A stretch of DNA of 64,000 nt from Adiantum capillus-veneris. Its lineage: Eukaryota; Streptophyta; Polypodiopsida; Polypodiales; Pteridaceae. Location: contig CM043945.1 in assembly GCA_014529385.2 (NCBI GenBank), positions 156,124,741 through 156,188,740 of the forward strand, written 5' to 3'. The position numbers and the translations under genes are program-made. The notes below the pieces were generated by a model, which searched no databases, was not told the DNA's origin, and worked only from the letters and a program-made list of their open reading frames with translations. Shown here piece after piece: positions 1 to 11,340 of the stretch (position 1 is its first letter; each line of letters begins with the position of its first letter).

Positions 1-881
1 GACCCCACAAGGACCTTGCAGTGGAAAAAAACGGTCGGTTTTGCTGAATTTTTAAAGTTCACTTGCTCTCCGAATTTGAAAAGGTGATACAAACAAAAGT
101 TGTAGCTCGTGGGCTGAACTTTTGCCTCAAAATTTTTCATATTTTTTTGAGCTACGAGCTGTGAGCTATGATTTTTTTAGTGGACCCCAGTTTTCCCATG
201 CTATGCAGCCACACTCTCTCTTCCACTTTATCATTTTCCTCTTTCACACACACTTCTCCACTCATCATCCCCATCTCTCTCACCACTCCTCTCTGCACAC
301 TACTCACCTTCTCCTCAACCTTGAAGAATAAGAGAAACCATGGTGAACTCATACCTCCCACACACAATTCCATTCCAAAATTGACCACCTAGTCTCATTT
401 TTCCTCCTCCAAATTACCCATATCTATAAAAAAAACCACAAAATTCAGCCTCTTCTCTTAAAAGACAGCATCATGGTGGTTGATTACTCAGCTTCAATTA
501 CCTTGTCTCTCAAGGAAGGTCAAGAGTGGAGAAAAAATGTACCGTCAAAGCTAGTGGCCGTCAACAAGCGTCAAAATTGGCCCTACTCAAGACACTTGGA
601 GCATCAACCTTGTAAGAAATCCACCTTTTCTTACCTCTTAAGAGTTTTTCTTCCTTATTTGTATCCTACATGGATACTCTCATTGTAAATATCCAATTCC
701 ATTTGTAAATTAATACTAACTCTACTAACACTAACCCACTATGAAAAGTCCTATCACCTCCATTTCTCTCCTCTCTCTTTCCCCACCAACTTCTTGATAA
801 TTCCAAGCAAAAGAAATTAGATAAATTGCTGAAAATCTAACCCAACCATGGTTAGAGGAGTAACCCTAGCCTTCAAAATTG

Positions 882-890
882 CTATAAAAG
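882..890 (+). promoter_or_regulatory. TATA box of the truncated family-T LTR
   Basis: CTATAAAAG lies in the middle of the LTR, in the position expected for the U3 promoter of an LTR retrotransposon. The same site reads TATAAAAAG in the 5' LTR at 46651 and is changed to TACAAAAG in the 3' LTR at 56303. Promoter function is inferred from motif and position only. Confidence 0.5.
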
Positions 891-1548
891 GAGGGTGTAG
901 CTAGCACAAAAGGGGAGAGCCATAAGCAAGAGCACTATGCTATAGCTTGAGAAGCCAAGCTCAACCTCTCTAGAAGGAGCTCTTGAGTGGAAGCTCATTG
1001 TCTTATGCACGTGCATGTGTTGTAATAGGGGATTAGCAAGGGAACTATATGCCATTGTAAGAGAGAGAGTGATCATTCAATTGAGAGTAGGAAATCTATC
1101 ATTTCTCCTACTAGTGTAAGCCCAACATTTGTTGAATCAAGGAGGGTGGACTTGGACTAAGCTTGGATACTTTGTCTCCCTTCCAACGTGAAGTAATGGA
1201 CAACAATGATGCGTAAGTGTCTTGGTGTTTTTTGTTAAGTTCTTGATAGCTTGTCTCTGGTGTTGTCATCAATCTAGCCATAAATCCCACATACTGTAAG
1301 AGGGCGACAGGGTGGAGAGGACTCCCCTGGCCTTAAGACAATGATTGGGGTGGCTTTTCTTGTGATGTGTTGTGGTGAAATTTACGCAAGCTATGTTGAA
1401 CAAATACTAATCTCACTTTGATTTGTCATGACAGATTTGTAAGAAGGTATTAATGCAACAAGCACCCCCTCCCCCTTTCTCTCTCTTTCTTAAATATATA
1501 GTTGTGTTTGCTTGATCATTGCCGATACGTTTCAAAGCAGCCCGAGCA

Positions 1549-1668
<120 letters not shown>

Positions 1669-2043
1669 TTTTAGGGTGTGAGAGTATTCCATTGGTGTTA
1701 GGGTTAGTGTAAATTCCTTGCTTGTTTGTGGGTTGCTCTAACGATTCTCCTCTTTTGCGTCCTAGTTCGCTCTTAAACTAGGTGGTGCCCCTTGTGTAGT
1801 TGGGATTTGGCTGTGGGTTTGTTGTTTTGGTTTGTGTTGTGTTGTGCCCCAGCCCCATTGAGCAGCACGGGAGCCTTGAAGGGTGTCTAGAGGCCACTCT
1901 TCTTGTTGCCCGCCCCGGACCGCCTCACTATGAAGCCCTATATGAGTGCTTTTGCCATCTCAACCTGTGTCAAGCTCTTCCTTATTATTCTAGTGTTTCC
2001 ATGATTTCCATTGCATGCTCCATCCAAGATTTTTTTACGCAGC

Positions 2044-2582
2044 CTAAAATGTTGACTTTCTTGTTCCATGCATTACATACCGTGCTTTACTACATACCTT
2101 CTTTCCATCAAAAGTAAATTCAAATAATTCCTCTTCTTGATCTTTTCTATAGGCCTTGCTCATACAATCCAATACAAATGTGCATTGGCTAGTGTAGCTT
2201 TGTCCCAAAAGTCTGCCCTTGCTTGCATGATTTTTGATATGTTTCCAATCTGATAGCATCGCATCCCACAACAATCAATTGTTACAACTTTGTGAATGTT
2301 TGCAGCATCACATTGTTTGTTGCAAGCATGAGCATTACCTGTTTTTTTTCTAGGACTAACTCTATGTACATAACTCCTTTTCTTACCTATCCCATCTCTT
2401 ATATCATAGTCACCGGCAATGGCATCCTGCTCTCTATCATTTTGAGTATGAAGAAGAACACCTAGTTTTTTACTAGTGATACCTTCTTCAAAACTAGTTT
2501 CAGTGTTGTTATCTATGCCATCATCCTCATACTCATCACTGGAAGCATATAAGCTATCAAGGGAATCTCTTGTTTCTTCCAT
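2044..2582 (-). pseudogene. Cys-rich ORF remnant, possibly N-terminal part of a transposase-like protein
   Basis: Two overlapping minus-strand reading frames (2582-2160, then 2274-2044) look like one protein broken by a frameshift near 2170-2270. The first half is acidic and then Cys-rich, with CNKQCDAANIH and CCGMRCYQIG followed by an FWDKA segment. The second ends with FTFDGKKVCSKARYVMHG, where a beta-strand leads into VCxxA and a glycine. This order (paired cysteines, F/RxxFW, then VCxxAF..hGI) recalls the N-terminal region of uncharacterised transposase-like proteins in plants and animals. That resemblance is from memory and unconfirmed. No catalytic DDE part is visible downstream, because the family-T LTR begins at 1927. 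Confidence 0.4.
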
Positions 2583-2770
2583 GAGGGGATCTTGAATACC
2601 CTCAATGGCAGAAGAAGATCCAATGTCTTTGATCCAGAGCTCACCATTCTCAAATGTGAGCTACCTAATACGCAAGCTTACCAAATTTAAACTTGAAATA
2701 TCACTTTGATGTGGATGCATCAACCCTTCCACAATGACACCCAAGCTACTCTCACCTAGTTTAGTACAGT

Positions 2771-3184
2771 TTATAGCCTCATATGGGTGGACCAACAATA
2801 CCACTCCATTACCAAGTTTTGTAATCTAATGCCAGCCCAAAGGATGACTCTTTTCTCTTTCCAACTCGCTCTATCTATCAATCCGTCTTCTTGACCAGCA
2901 AGAAAATCCTCATCTATTGTGTGAGATTTTCCTCTGTCCATAACAATATTATGCAATGGCCATTTGATGATGCTTCCAACTGCTTGAGACATGGTTCTTG
3001 AATTCATTGTGACAAATGGAATCAAGAAGGTGTTATCAAAACTTTTTAGTACATGTATCGCCACACATGTTGTGCCAGTCAATTCAAAACCACAATGTTG
3101 AGATGCATCAGTGGAATCAATAACCCCACGAGCTTTCCTTGTGGAACCATCAACAAGAAACATTGAATCACCTTGTTTTGGACC
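2771..3184 (-). pseudogene. Unidentified exon-like ORF
   Basis: A minus-strand frame of 130 codons is open back to a good splice-acceptor context: CTGCAG at 3190-3185, then GGTCCAAAACAAGG in frame with the ORF. The peptide has a hydrophobic middle (VAIHVLKSFDNTFLIPFVTM) and no motif I recognise. It lies upstream of the Cys-rich ORF at 2044-2582 on the same strand, so both could be exons of one transposase-like gene, but I found no convincing linking intron. Product unknown. Confidence 0.3.
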
Positions 3185-3321
3185 CTGCAGTTTTTTAGAA
3201 AATCAAGAGATATCAGTAAAATTGTATGTTTGAACATAGAACTCAAAATTTAATGCATTCCCAAGATACACTCCCAATTTTCGCAAAAAGCTTGCATCCC
3301 ATTCAATTAAGAAAATCTACA

Positions 3322-3566
3322 CTGAGTCAATCCATGGAGGATGGTAGGAGGCTCGAGCTCAAGTTTGAGCCTGTATGTACATCTAAGTGCTAGAAATCTA
3401 AAGCTGACAAGAGTTGCAAGATAGGGACTATGTTACATTGCAGAGGCACTTATGGAATTCGATAGGAGGATGGAGCCTTTATGCACATCCAAGTGCTAGA
3501 AATATATAGCTCACAAGAGTTACAAGATGGATCTCGAGTTATATTGAATCAACCCATGTGGGATGG
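3322..3566 (+). repeat. Degenerate tandem repeat, type A, left part
   Basis: Units of roughly 120-200 bp contain GGATGGTAGGAGGCTC, then a near-palindrome of the CTCAAGTTTGAG type, then CATCTAAGTGCTAGAAATCTA and AAGAGTTGCAAGAT. The array was split by insertion of the element at 3567-8980 and resumes at 8981. The duplicated GATGG of that insertion falls inside a repeat unit. Confidence 0.85.
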
Positions 3567-3738
3567 TGTCAGGACACGGGTCCTGTACCCTAAGAACTAG
3601 GCTAGGCAAGGACTACAGACAAGGGCCGGGCTAGGCAGTGTGGACAGGGGATCCGTCTAGGGCAAGGGGCTAGGAGCCCACCTATAAAGGGAGGTTGGGA
3701 GGAGGATCCAGGAGAGCCTAGTTGCCTAGTTTCTTACA
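3567..3738 (+). repeat. 5' LTR (172 bp) of the 5.4 kb element
   Basis: Starts TG and ends CA, and is nearly identical to 8809-8980. It contains CCTATAAAGGGAGG at 3681, a good TATA box for transcription of the element. The few differences from the other LTR (for example GGCTAGGC versus GGCTAAGC, and GGAGCCC versus GGATCCC) point to a fairly recent insertion. Confidence 0.95.
3683..3689 (+). promoter_or_regulatory. TATA box in short LTR
   Basis: TATAAAG sits 50 bp before the LTR end, followed by GGAGGTTGGGAGG. The same motif is present in the 3' LTR. The role is inferred from position. Confidence 0.55.
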
Positions 3739-3739
3739 C

Positions 3740-3751
3740 TGGTATCAGAGC
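3740..3751 (+). promoter_or_regulatory. Primer binding site, initiator tRNA-Met
   Basis: TGGTATCAGAGC begins one base after the 5' LTR. This is the standard complement of the 3' end of plant initiator tRNA-Met used by many copia and gypsy elements to prime minus-strand DNA. Confidence 0.93.
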
Positions 3752-6167
3752 TCAGGGAAGCAGAGCTATGGAGGAAGGGGGCCTTGCATGGCTTGTGCAT
3801 CTCTCTCTCCATCTCTGTCTCTCTCTCTCGATCAAAGCAGAAGGCAATCTCTCTCTTGCGAGTTATGGAGGGTGTGGCTCTCACGTTTGGGGAGTTTTTT
3901 GCATGTCTTCCATGAGGAGGAGAAAGGACAGGCATGGCCAAGGGCCTTAGGAAGAAGAAGGAAGGCCATGGAGTTCTTGGCTTGGACTTGCATGCTACAT
4001 GAAAACCGGGTCGAAATTCACGGCGTGTGCAGAGGTGCTTGACAAGTCGAGGAAGAGGTCGAAGACCCACATGCACAGAGGCTTGGGCCGAGAAGAGAGC
4101 CGAATTCGGCCTCCACCAAATCAGTCCAGGGCGGGCTCGGTAGGGTCGCAAGGCCATAAGGAGTAACTCCCGACACAGGGCCGGGGCTGGGCGAGCTCTA
4201 CAGGGGATGCAATACCCTCCTCCATGTAGTCAGTGCATCAGTTTTGCCATCGCTCAGAGTAAGCGACTATATAAAGAAAATTTTTTCGTTTTTTTTTTTT
4301 AAGGGCACCCACTCCATGTTAAGCGGCAAGATCCATGCGAAGTGCCAAGAGCAACCAGTTGTGGGCACACACCCTTCATGATTCTAGGATCTCGGTTAGC
4401 TCAGGATACGAAGCCGTTGAGGTTCCGAAAGACACGAAGTAGTTTGAGGTCTATGGTATGTGGCCTTCCATGGTTTGCCTCGATGCAATCATGCATGACT
4501 GCATGCTCATGCAAGGCACTGGCCATGGTTGCATGACATAGTCCAAAGTCAATTTCCCAGCAAGTAGCAAAGTCTCTTTCGCATTTCTACTTTTTATTTG
4601 TGTAAATTGTCACAAGTTGTAGAAATTTCAAGCAAGAAGCCGAGAAGGCGCATCGGCGTGAGTATTTACTCATGCAAGTTCAAGAAGCCGGCAAGTCAGG
4701 TCGGTATAAGTTCGTAATATGGTATGCAGACTCTTTTGCATTTGTTTCGGTAAATTTTTTGGAACATATCGCATCGCTATGTCATGCAGCATCCGTGCGT
4801 ACCCTTTACGCCGGCAAAGCACAAGCACGACTTGTGACAATTACCATAAGTGCCAAAATTTGATTGGTTTAAATATTGGAATCAAGCAAGGCTTGAGAAC
4901 CAACCGCCTTGCTCCGCAGCATGGGTTCACGAGTGGTTCCCTTTTGATGCAAAAGTATAGCCAATCTGCCATGTTTTGTAATCTCAAGGAGATTAGCACA
5001 TCCTACTGCTTGACTTGATGCAGGAGGCATGTTGTTCGGCATGGCCGACTCCTTGTCATTATTTCTAGCCGTTGCCAAAGGATGCTTGTCACACACTCTT
5101 AGCTCATTTCAGTTGAAATTCCTCGACAAGGTTGATTCTTTTTGTCATGCTCTCTGCCTGTCAACAACCGCCTCCGTTGGCTATCAGAAAGGCTTCAAGT
5201 TAGGCATCTTGCATTGAGACTCCCACGTTTTGCATATGCTATGAGCATACAAACTTGGAAGGAATTTGGTAATCTGCTTGTAGGTTCTTTCATTACATGC
5301 CAGATGGATGTATATGATACAAGAGACGTATATACATACACGCGACAACTCTCTCTCGTGTAGCAGACTAGGCTATGAGCCGTTATGGAACAAGTTCTTC
5401 TCCATCAAAATTCCAGGATGACTGGTTACAACGGGATACCCACGTGAGCCTGATTTTAAATTTGTTTGTTTTTCATGTTTTCATTGGAAAACGTTGTCTG
5501 TTATGTAAAGCAAAGTGCTTTCACAAATTCACATGAAGCAAGGCTTCTCACGCGTGCCACGATATTGCCCATTCACTTGGCATCAACGGCATTGGCACGC
5601 CATTTTGGGAAAATGTAACCATTACAATTTGCTCCCATTTTATGTGTGGCAACAACACGTTATGATGCATCGCTCCCAAGGCAGACTCTGCAAAGGCACT
5701 TATGGTTTCGGCTCTCCTGCTTGAGGCTATTATAGTAGCCAAGGGCTCACAATTTTTCATGCACGGCATGCTAACCGGGTGGCATGAATTCCACCAATTC
5801 ATGGATTGCGCTTCCGCTATCACACTCGCAACTCGGTCAAGGACAGACTAAGTGATGGATTCTTTAAAATGTTTTTTTTTTGTTGTTGCTGTTAACACAA
5901 CACCACTAAACAAATTTTGACTTGATTCCCAGGCAAAGTGCCAATGCCAAGTCATCCTCATACAATCACGACCCCTACAAGGTAGAAGGGTCGGAATGAG
6001 TTTTATGTTTTTCTATTACCTCTCTCGATGAGAGAGTCATACCAGAAAATTGTGGATTGCTTATACGATAAGCTACAAGTCAGGCATAAGATGCGTCAGG
6101 GCACACAGCTTGGGTACACACTCTATAACCTTAAGGAAAGTTCCTCATCCCAGCATGTTCTTCTTTT

Positions 6168-6206
<39 letters not shown>

Positions 6207-8550
6207 AGGGAATAATATACCAAGCTCTTGATACATATTCTGCTCGTGAGTCAGCTTGAGCCAAGGTGCTCTAACTCACAGCTAGCACATGCTTAAGATG
6301 CTACTCAAATTATTCTTCATTGGTTCGTCGATTGAACACTATTTTGCATAAGGGTAAACACTATTTTGATAATCTTCAACTCACAGCAGCTGATCTCTAC
6401 AAGAAAGTCTAGATGTAGCAATCAGTTGCGACAGCATGGCTGTCCATAAGAGCTCGGCAGTTCACTTGTGTGGATCTCCTGCTCTCTCTATAGCACTATA
6501 GAGTGTCTATGGACATACTGTTTTGGGGTAAGACCCGACGGGTGATTGCTACATCACCCCATAGGCATTAAGGATCACAGTTTGATCTGCATTGAGGATC
6601 ACCTTTGATCTCTCCCAGTTATACTTTCAAGGAAAGAATTCTGCAATCTACCACGCGGTAGCAGACAAAAACACTTTTCAAGTTGATTCCAATCAACCTG
6701 TACACAGTTGACTATGTTGGTTACCGTTATCTGCTAGTTGAGCAGTCTCTACAAAGAGTCTTATCAAGGGGTTTGACTACGTAGATTCTAATCCAAGAGC
6801 TTGGATTGCAAAGGCAACACCCAGACTTCCCAGTGCAATGTTGTTTGTTTTTTCAGGTAGGGGACGTGCTCCTCTCCATTTGAATACGGGGAAGTGAACA
6901 TTACGTTCAAATCTCCAGGTATGCATCTATTGATTTGGTGTTATTCCATTTTTAGTATGCTTTGCTTGGTTTTTCAAGACATATAAGTACGCTTGAATGT
7001 TACAGAGTCATGCCAAGGGCATGTCGGCACAAAGTATTTCGGGCCAAGTATCCAATCTATCTTTCTGCCTTATGCTGTTACGAACCTACTTGTAGGGTTC
7101 AATTTGGCACATGTTGTCACATGGGAACAACATGGTCTAGGAACTCAAGGAGTTCGGTTTAGCCAGTGTGTAGCAATGAATGAGGGTCCCGCTCACTCCC
7201 GTCGTAGAGTGTTTACAGTTACCTCCACCCACAAGTACATCTTGTACTTGAAGGATGTTTTTTTTACACATCCTTATATGAGACATATTCCACATGTGGA
7301 GAATATGAGTCTCTGGACTGAGACTGGCGCCATTATGTCAATTATGTGTCACGACAAAGTCCCTAGGTGCTGGTCACATCTGTTTTCTAGACCATTTTTA
7401 GCACGACGTATCAGGAGCAATTTCGTGGCCAGAAATTGTCGGATACTTAGAATGACTTGTTAAGATACAAGTACTGCTAAACAACATTACAGATGGTTGT
7501 TTATACATATAGCAAGGCTATAAGCTATTAATGAAAAAGTTTCATTGTTTGTATCTAGAAGTGATCAATGTTTCACCTTTTATTGTGATTCAGATGTTTC
7601 AACAAGGTTTGCAAAAGATTGCAACTAAAAGTATTTAGTTTCTTTTCAGAACTATTTACATTCCTTTTCTTGCGTGATAGGCGCATCACATTTGCCATAC
7701 GTATTGGCAAGCATCATTATGGATATACAGGTTCGGTTAGTTTTTTCTAAATGCATGCACACTAGGTGTTATGGGCCCTAGTGTTTAGCAAGGGCTGATT
7801 TGGAACGGCATGCATATTCCACAGATTGTTGCTTATGAAGCATTTTGCACTCTATGTGCACTATCTCTCTGAGATGACTTTTGGATCCACTAAATCACCA
7901 ACAGAGGTCATGGCTCGGTTTGGGACGTTTGTGGATTTTTTTCAAGTTAACCACGATGGTTATTTCGGACATTGTTGATTCTTCACCAATATTAAACACT
8001 ACTGTGATTTCCCGTTTACCAGTCATCTAGGACGACTGTCTGTAAACCGTGAGGAAAACACACCTCAGTACTGTCAGTTATCCAAGGGGATATGCATATT
8101 ACAAAGATTACAAAGAGTAATCTTGTGCTAAAGGATCTGCTAAGAGCATACGTTAACACAACGCATTTCTAAATAGATGATTTTCTCCCTATTCTAGAAT
8201 TTGCTTAAGTACGATTTTTGACTTTGAACACCTCTTGTGGTGGGGTTGGAGATTGTGTCAATACTTTCATACGTCAAGGACTTACCAGGTGTGCTGACAG
8301 AGTACGTTGGCACGTAGCCTTCATTAGGGACAAACATGTAACAGACTTTTCAAGATACTCAGGCGAGTAGGAAATCTGTCTCACAATTGCATGGAAAGTT
8401 ACGCCAAGGTTTCCTTGCATTATTCCAGTACCTTGAGAAGATCTGAAAACTGGTTATGCCTTTGGACAACTCTTACTTGTGGTTACTCCTTTACAGTACT
8501 CACGTGAGTTATAAATGGAGTTACCGTTTAAACCCAAGTGACTCTTAGTT
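3752..8550 (+). other. Long interior of the 5.4 kb element without recognisable genes
   Basis: I see no conserved protein motif here in any frame. The longest open stretch (6993-7463, 156 codons) has no recognisable domain and unremarkable composition. The region holds short CT tracts (about 3798-3830 and 6172-6205) and a 72 bp direct repeat starting at 8477 and 8549. Calling it non-coding is a judgement from absence of motifs. Confidence 0.6.
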
Positions 8551-8808
8551 GTGGTTACTCCTTTACAGCACTCAAGTGAGTTATATATGGAGTTACCATT
8601 TAGACCCAAGTGGTTGCAAACGGACAACAATGTTGAAAATCAAGATATTCCTCTTGGTTTCATTGCACCTCCTCACTACACCAATTATCGGTCATACAGA
8701 CAACTGGCTCACTTATGGGACGTCAATAACGAGAACATCAATATTCTTAAGAAGAAGTTTCCCACTTTTGTTTTCGAGGATGAAAACTCTTCTTTAAGGG
8801 GGGAGTAA
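8551..8808 (+). pseudogene. Probable relic of the pol C-terminus before the 3' LTR
   Basis: The 85-codon frame ends FPTFVFEDENSSLRGE immediately before the purine tract. A short FPxxxxEDExxxxxGG-like ending next to the polypurine tract is common at the end of plant gypsy/copia pol proteins. The rest of the peptide is not recognisable, and part lies in a 72 bp duplicated segment. It suggests the element descends from a coding one, although its interior is now empty. Confidence 0.35.
8795..8808 (+). promoter_or_regulatory. Polypurine tract
   Basis: AAGGGGGGAGTAA directly abuts the TG of the 3' LTR at 8809. This is the plus-strand priming site expected here and fixes the element's orientation. 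Confidence 0.8.
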
Positions 8809-8980
8809 TGTCAGGACACGGGTCCTGTACCCTAAGAACTAGGCTAAGCAAGGACTACGGACAAGGGCCGGGCTAGGCAGTGTGGAGAGGGGATCCGTCT
8901 AGGGCAAGGGGCTAGGATCCCACCTATAAAGGGAGGTTGGGAGGAGGATCCAGGTGAGCCTAGTTGCCTAGTTTCTTACA
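8809..8980 (+). repeat. 3' LTR (172 bp) of the 5.4 kb element
   Basis: Direct copy of 3567-3738, followed by the target duplication GATGG at 8981-8985. Confidence 0.95.
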
Positions 8981-10200
8981 GATGGTAGGAGGCTTGAGCT
9001 CAAGTTTGAGCCTAAATGTACATCTAAGTGCTAGAAATCTAAAGTTGAAAATAGGTCCAAGATGGAGCCTAAGTTACAATGCCAGAGCATAGATGAAGCC
9101 TAAATGTAGATCTAAGTGCTAGAAATCTATAGCTTAAATTAGTTGCAAGATGGATCTCAAGCTATATTAAGTCAACCCATGGAGGACAATAGGAGGCTCA
9201 AGCTCAAGTTTGAGACTAAAGGTACATCTACGTGCTAGAGATATAAAGTTGACAAGAGTTGCAAGATGGAGCCTCAGTTACATTGAGGCACCCATGTAGT
9301 TTGGTAGGAGAGGCTTAACTGATGTTGGAATCTAGATTTACATCTGTGCTAGAAATCTAAAGATGAAAAGAGTTGCAAGATGTATCCCAAGTTACATTGA
9401 ATCAACCCATGGAGGATGGTAGGAGGCTCAAGCTCAAGTTTGAGCCTTGATGTATACATAAGTGCCAAAAATTTGAAGACGACAAGAGTTTCAAGATAGA
9501 TCCCAAGCTACATCAAGTCACCCATGGATTTTAATGGAATGTTTAAATTGATGTTGGAGCCTAGATGTACATCTATGTGCTAGAAATCTATAGCTAGCAA
9601 GAGTTTCAAGATGGAGTCCAAGTTACATTGAATCAACCCGTGGAGAATGGTAGGAGGCTCAAACTCAAATTTGAGCTTAGAGTATTTATAGTATTTAGAT
9701 GTACACCTAAGTGTTGTACATACATAGCTAAAAAGAGTTTCACAAAGCCAAAGTTTTATAGAGGCAAGCATGGAATTTTGTAGGTGGCTCGATCTCAAGT
9801 TTGAGCCTGAATGTACATCCAAGTGTTAGAAATCTATACTTGTCACACGGGTTGCAAGATGGAGCCCAAATTAAATGGAGGCACCCATGAAATTTGGTAG
9901 AAGGCTCAAACTCAATTTTGAGCATAGATGCACATTCAAGTGTTAGTAATCTACAAGCAACAAGAGGTGTGAGACAAAACCCAAGCTATGTTGAAGTAGC
10001 CTTGAATTTGGAAGCAGACTCAAATTGAAGTTTGAGCTACATTATACATCTAAAGAGTTGTAAGGTGGAGCCAAGGTAATGATGAGCTTTACATCAAACC
10101 TAAGTTTCCTTGAATGACCTATCAAAAGAGTTGGAGCTTACAAGAAGGTGAGGCTTCAAAGTAGTTGCATGAGTGGCTCAAACTTAAGTTCGAGCTTAGT
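8981..10200 (+). repeat. Degenerate tandem repeat, type A, right part
   Basis: About ten units of roughly 115-130 bp. Each contains a pair of inverted half sites around CTCAAGTTTGAG, a segment like CATCTAAGTGCTAGAAATCTA, and AAGAGTTGCAAGATGGAGCC with an ACATTGAATCAACCCATGG spacer. Divergence between units is high towards 10 kb. Short minus-strand ORFs at 9580-9925 are readings through the repeat. Confidence 0.85.
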
Positions 10201-10849
10201 TAGTCATATAGTTTTCTTTTAGGATATGACATTAGTTTGATTATAGGTATCCTTGGAGATTATGCTAAAACAATTGAGCCTTGATGGACATTCAAAATAC
10301 AATGAGGTTTTTTTCTCAGTTGTTTATGTGTAAATCGAGTCTTGGTGTTTTACGTGTTGTAGCAGGAAAGTTTTACATGCAAAAGGTGCCACAAAATTGG
10401 TTAATCAAGAGGGTTGTTGGAGGCGGGTCCCTCACTCATTGATCCTAAGAGGTTTTAGCCAAGGGAAGTCAAAACTATGTCCAACTTGTGAGTATTATTT
10501 TCCAAAAACTCTAAAAAAACTAGTTCTAGACACCCCTAACTTCGTTGAATTTTTTGACCCCTTAAACATCGTTTTTTTGAAAACTGTTCATAGGTTTTAT
10601 TGAACAATGTTTGTTCACAAAAGGGTTGAGCCGCTCTCAAGCTACAGGCTCATAAAAAAAGTTTTTGCAACTGGACTCCGTATGTGAAAGTTATGCTGAT
10701 TTTTGTGAAAAGTTTTTTTTCACTTCTTTTAACCATTATGAAAACCATTAGTTTTGGTCCACACATGTGAGTTTGCTAATCTAACCTTGGTAGGTTGGTG
10801 GGAAAATCTATTAAAGACTTTTTAATGCTTTTGAAACCTTCTATATTAT
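10201..10849 (+). other. Intergenic or intronic stretch with nothing recognised
   Basis: No repeat unit, domain or RNA gene is visible. A 68-codon plus-strand frame at 10397-10603 has no recognisable motif. Confidence 0.5.
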
Positions 10850-10982
10850 AATAGGTTTGGATTTTCTCACAAACAGTGACGAATTTGACGACGGCACGAC
10901 AGGTGAGATTCTTTACTCTCGCATCTCCTTGCCCTCTGCGCATCTACTTGCGGACCCACAAGGCTCTTTCTCACACCTCTAC

Positions 10983-11059
<77 letters not shown>

Positions 11060-11196
11060 TCTTCTACATTAAAATAGGGTTTGGATTTTTTTGCAGATAG
11101 TGAAAAAATCAACGACGACGTGACAGGTACGGTTCTTTACTTTCCCATCTCTCTCTCCTCTATGTATTTATTGGCAGTCCCAAAACGCTCTACAGT

Positions 11197-11294
<98 letters not shown>

Positions 11295-11340
11295 GTGTGT
11301 GTGTGTCTTTCTCTTTTTTATTGCAAGTGAAGATCTGATA
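10850..11340 (+). repeat. Tandem duplication of about 230 bp with CT and GT microsatellites
   Basis: Two adjacent copies share AATAGGGTTTGGATTTTTTTGC-like starts (near 10852 and 11073), then an AGTGAnnAAnnnnACGACG segment, GACAGGT, TTCTTTACT, and a CT tract. The first ends in (CT)n at 10984-11055. The second ends in (CT)n at 11199-11241, continuing as (GT)n to about 11306. The GACAGGTxxxG segments resemble splice donors, so this could be a duplicated exon edge; that is inference. Confidence 0.8.

Larger units (their letters stand above)
3567..8980 (+). mobile_element. Complete non-autonomous-looking LTR retrotransposon, 5414 bp
   Basis: Two direct 172 bp LTRs (TGTCAGGACACGG ... TTTCTTACA) bound this unit, flanked by the 5 bp target duplication GATGG on both sides. 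A tRNA-iMet primer site follows the left LTR and a purine tract precedes the right one, so orientation is plus. In about 5.1 kb of interior I find no gag, reverse transcriptase, RNase H or integrase motif. The only plausible relic is a pol-tail peptide just before the 3' LTR. Large non-coding interiors between short LTRs are known for LARD-like elements mobilised in trans; an ancient, fully decayed gypsy element is the alternative. Confidence 0.9.

Noticed and set aside
122-392. Small ORFs on both strands, repeated at 45888-46158 and 55540-55810
   Set aside because: They are the same LTR segment in three copies. ORFs occur on both strands and there is no domain or start context; they are repeat sequence.
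1676-1715. Telomere-like TTAGGG sequence
   Set aside because: Only isolated TTAGGGTTAG-type words within the LTR, without an array; the same words occur in the other LTR copies.
6993-7463. 156-codon ORF in the 5.4 kb element
   Set aside because: Longest open frame of the interior, but no recognised motif and no supporting conservation. I leave it as unsupported and do not call it a gene.
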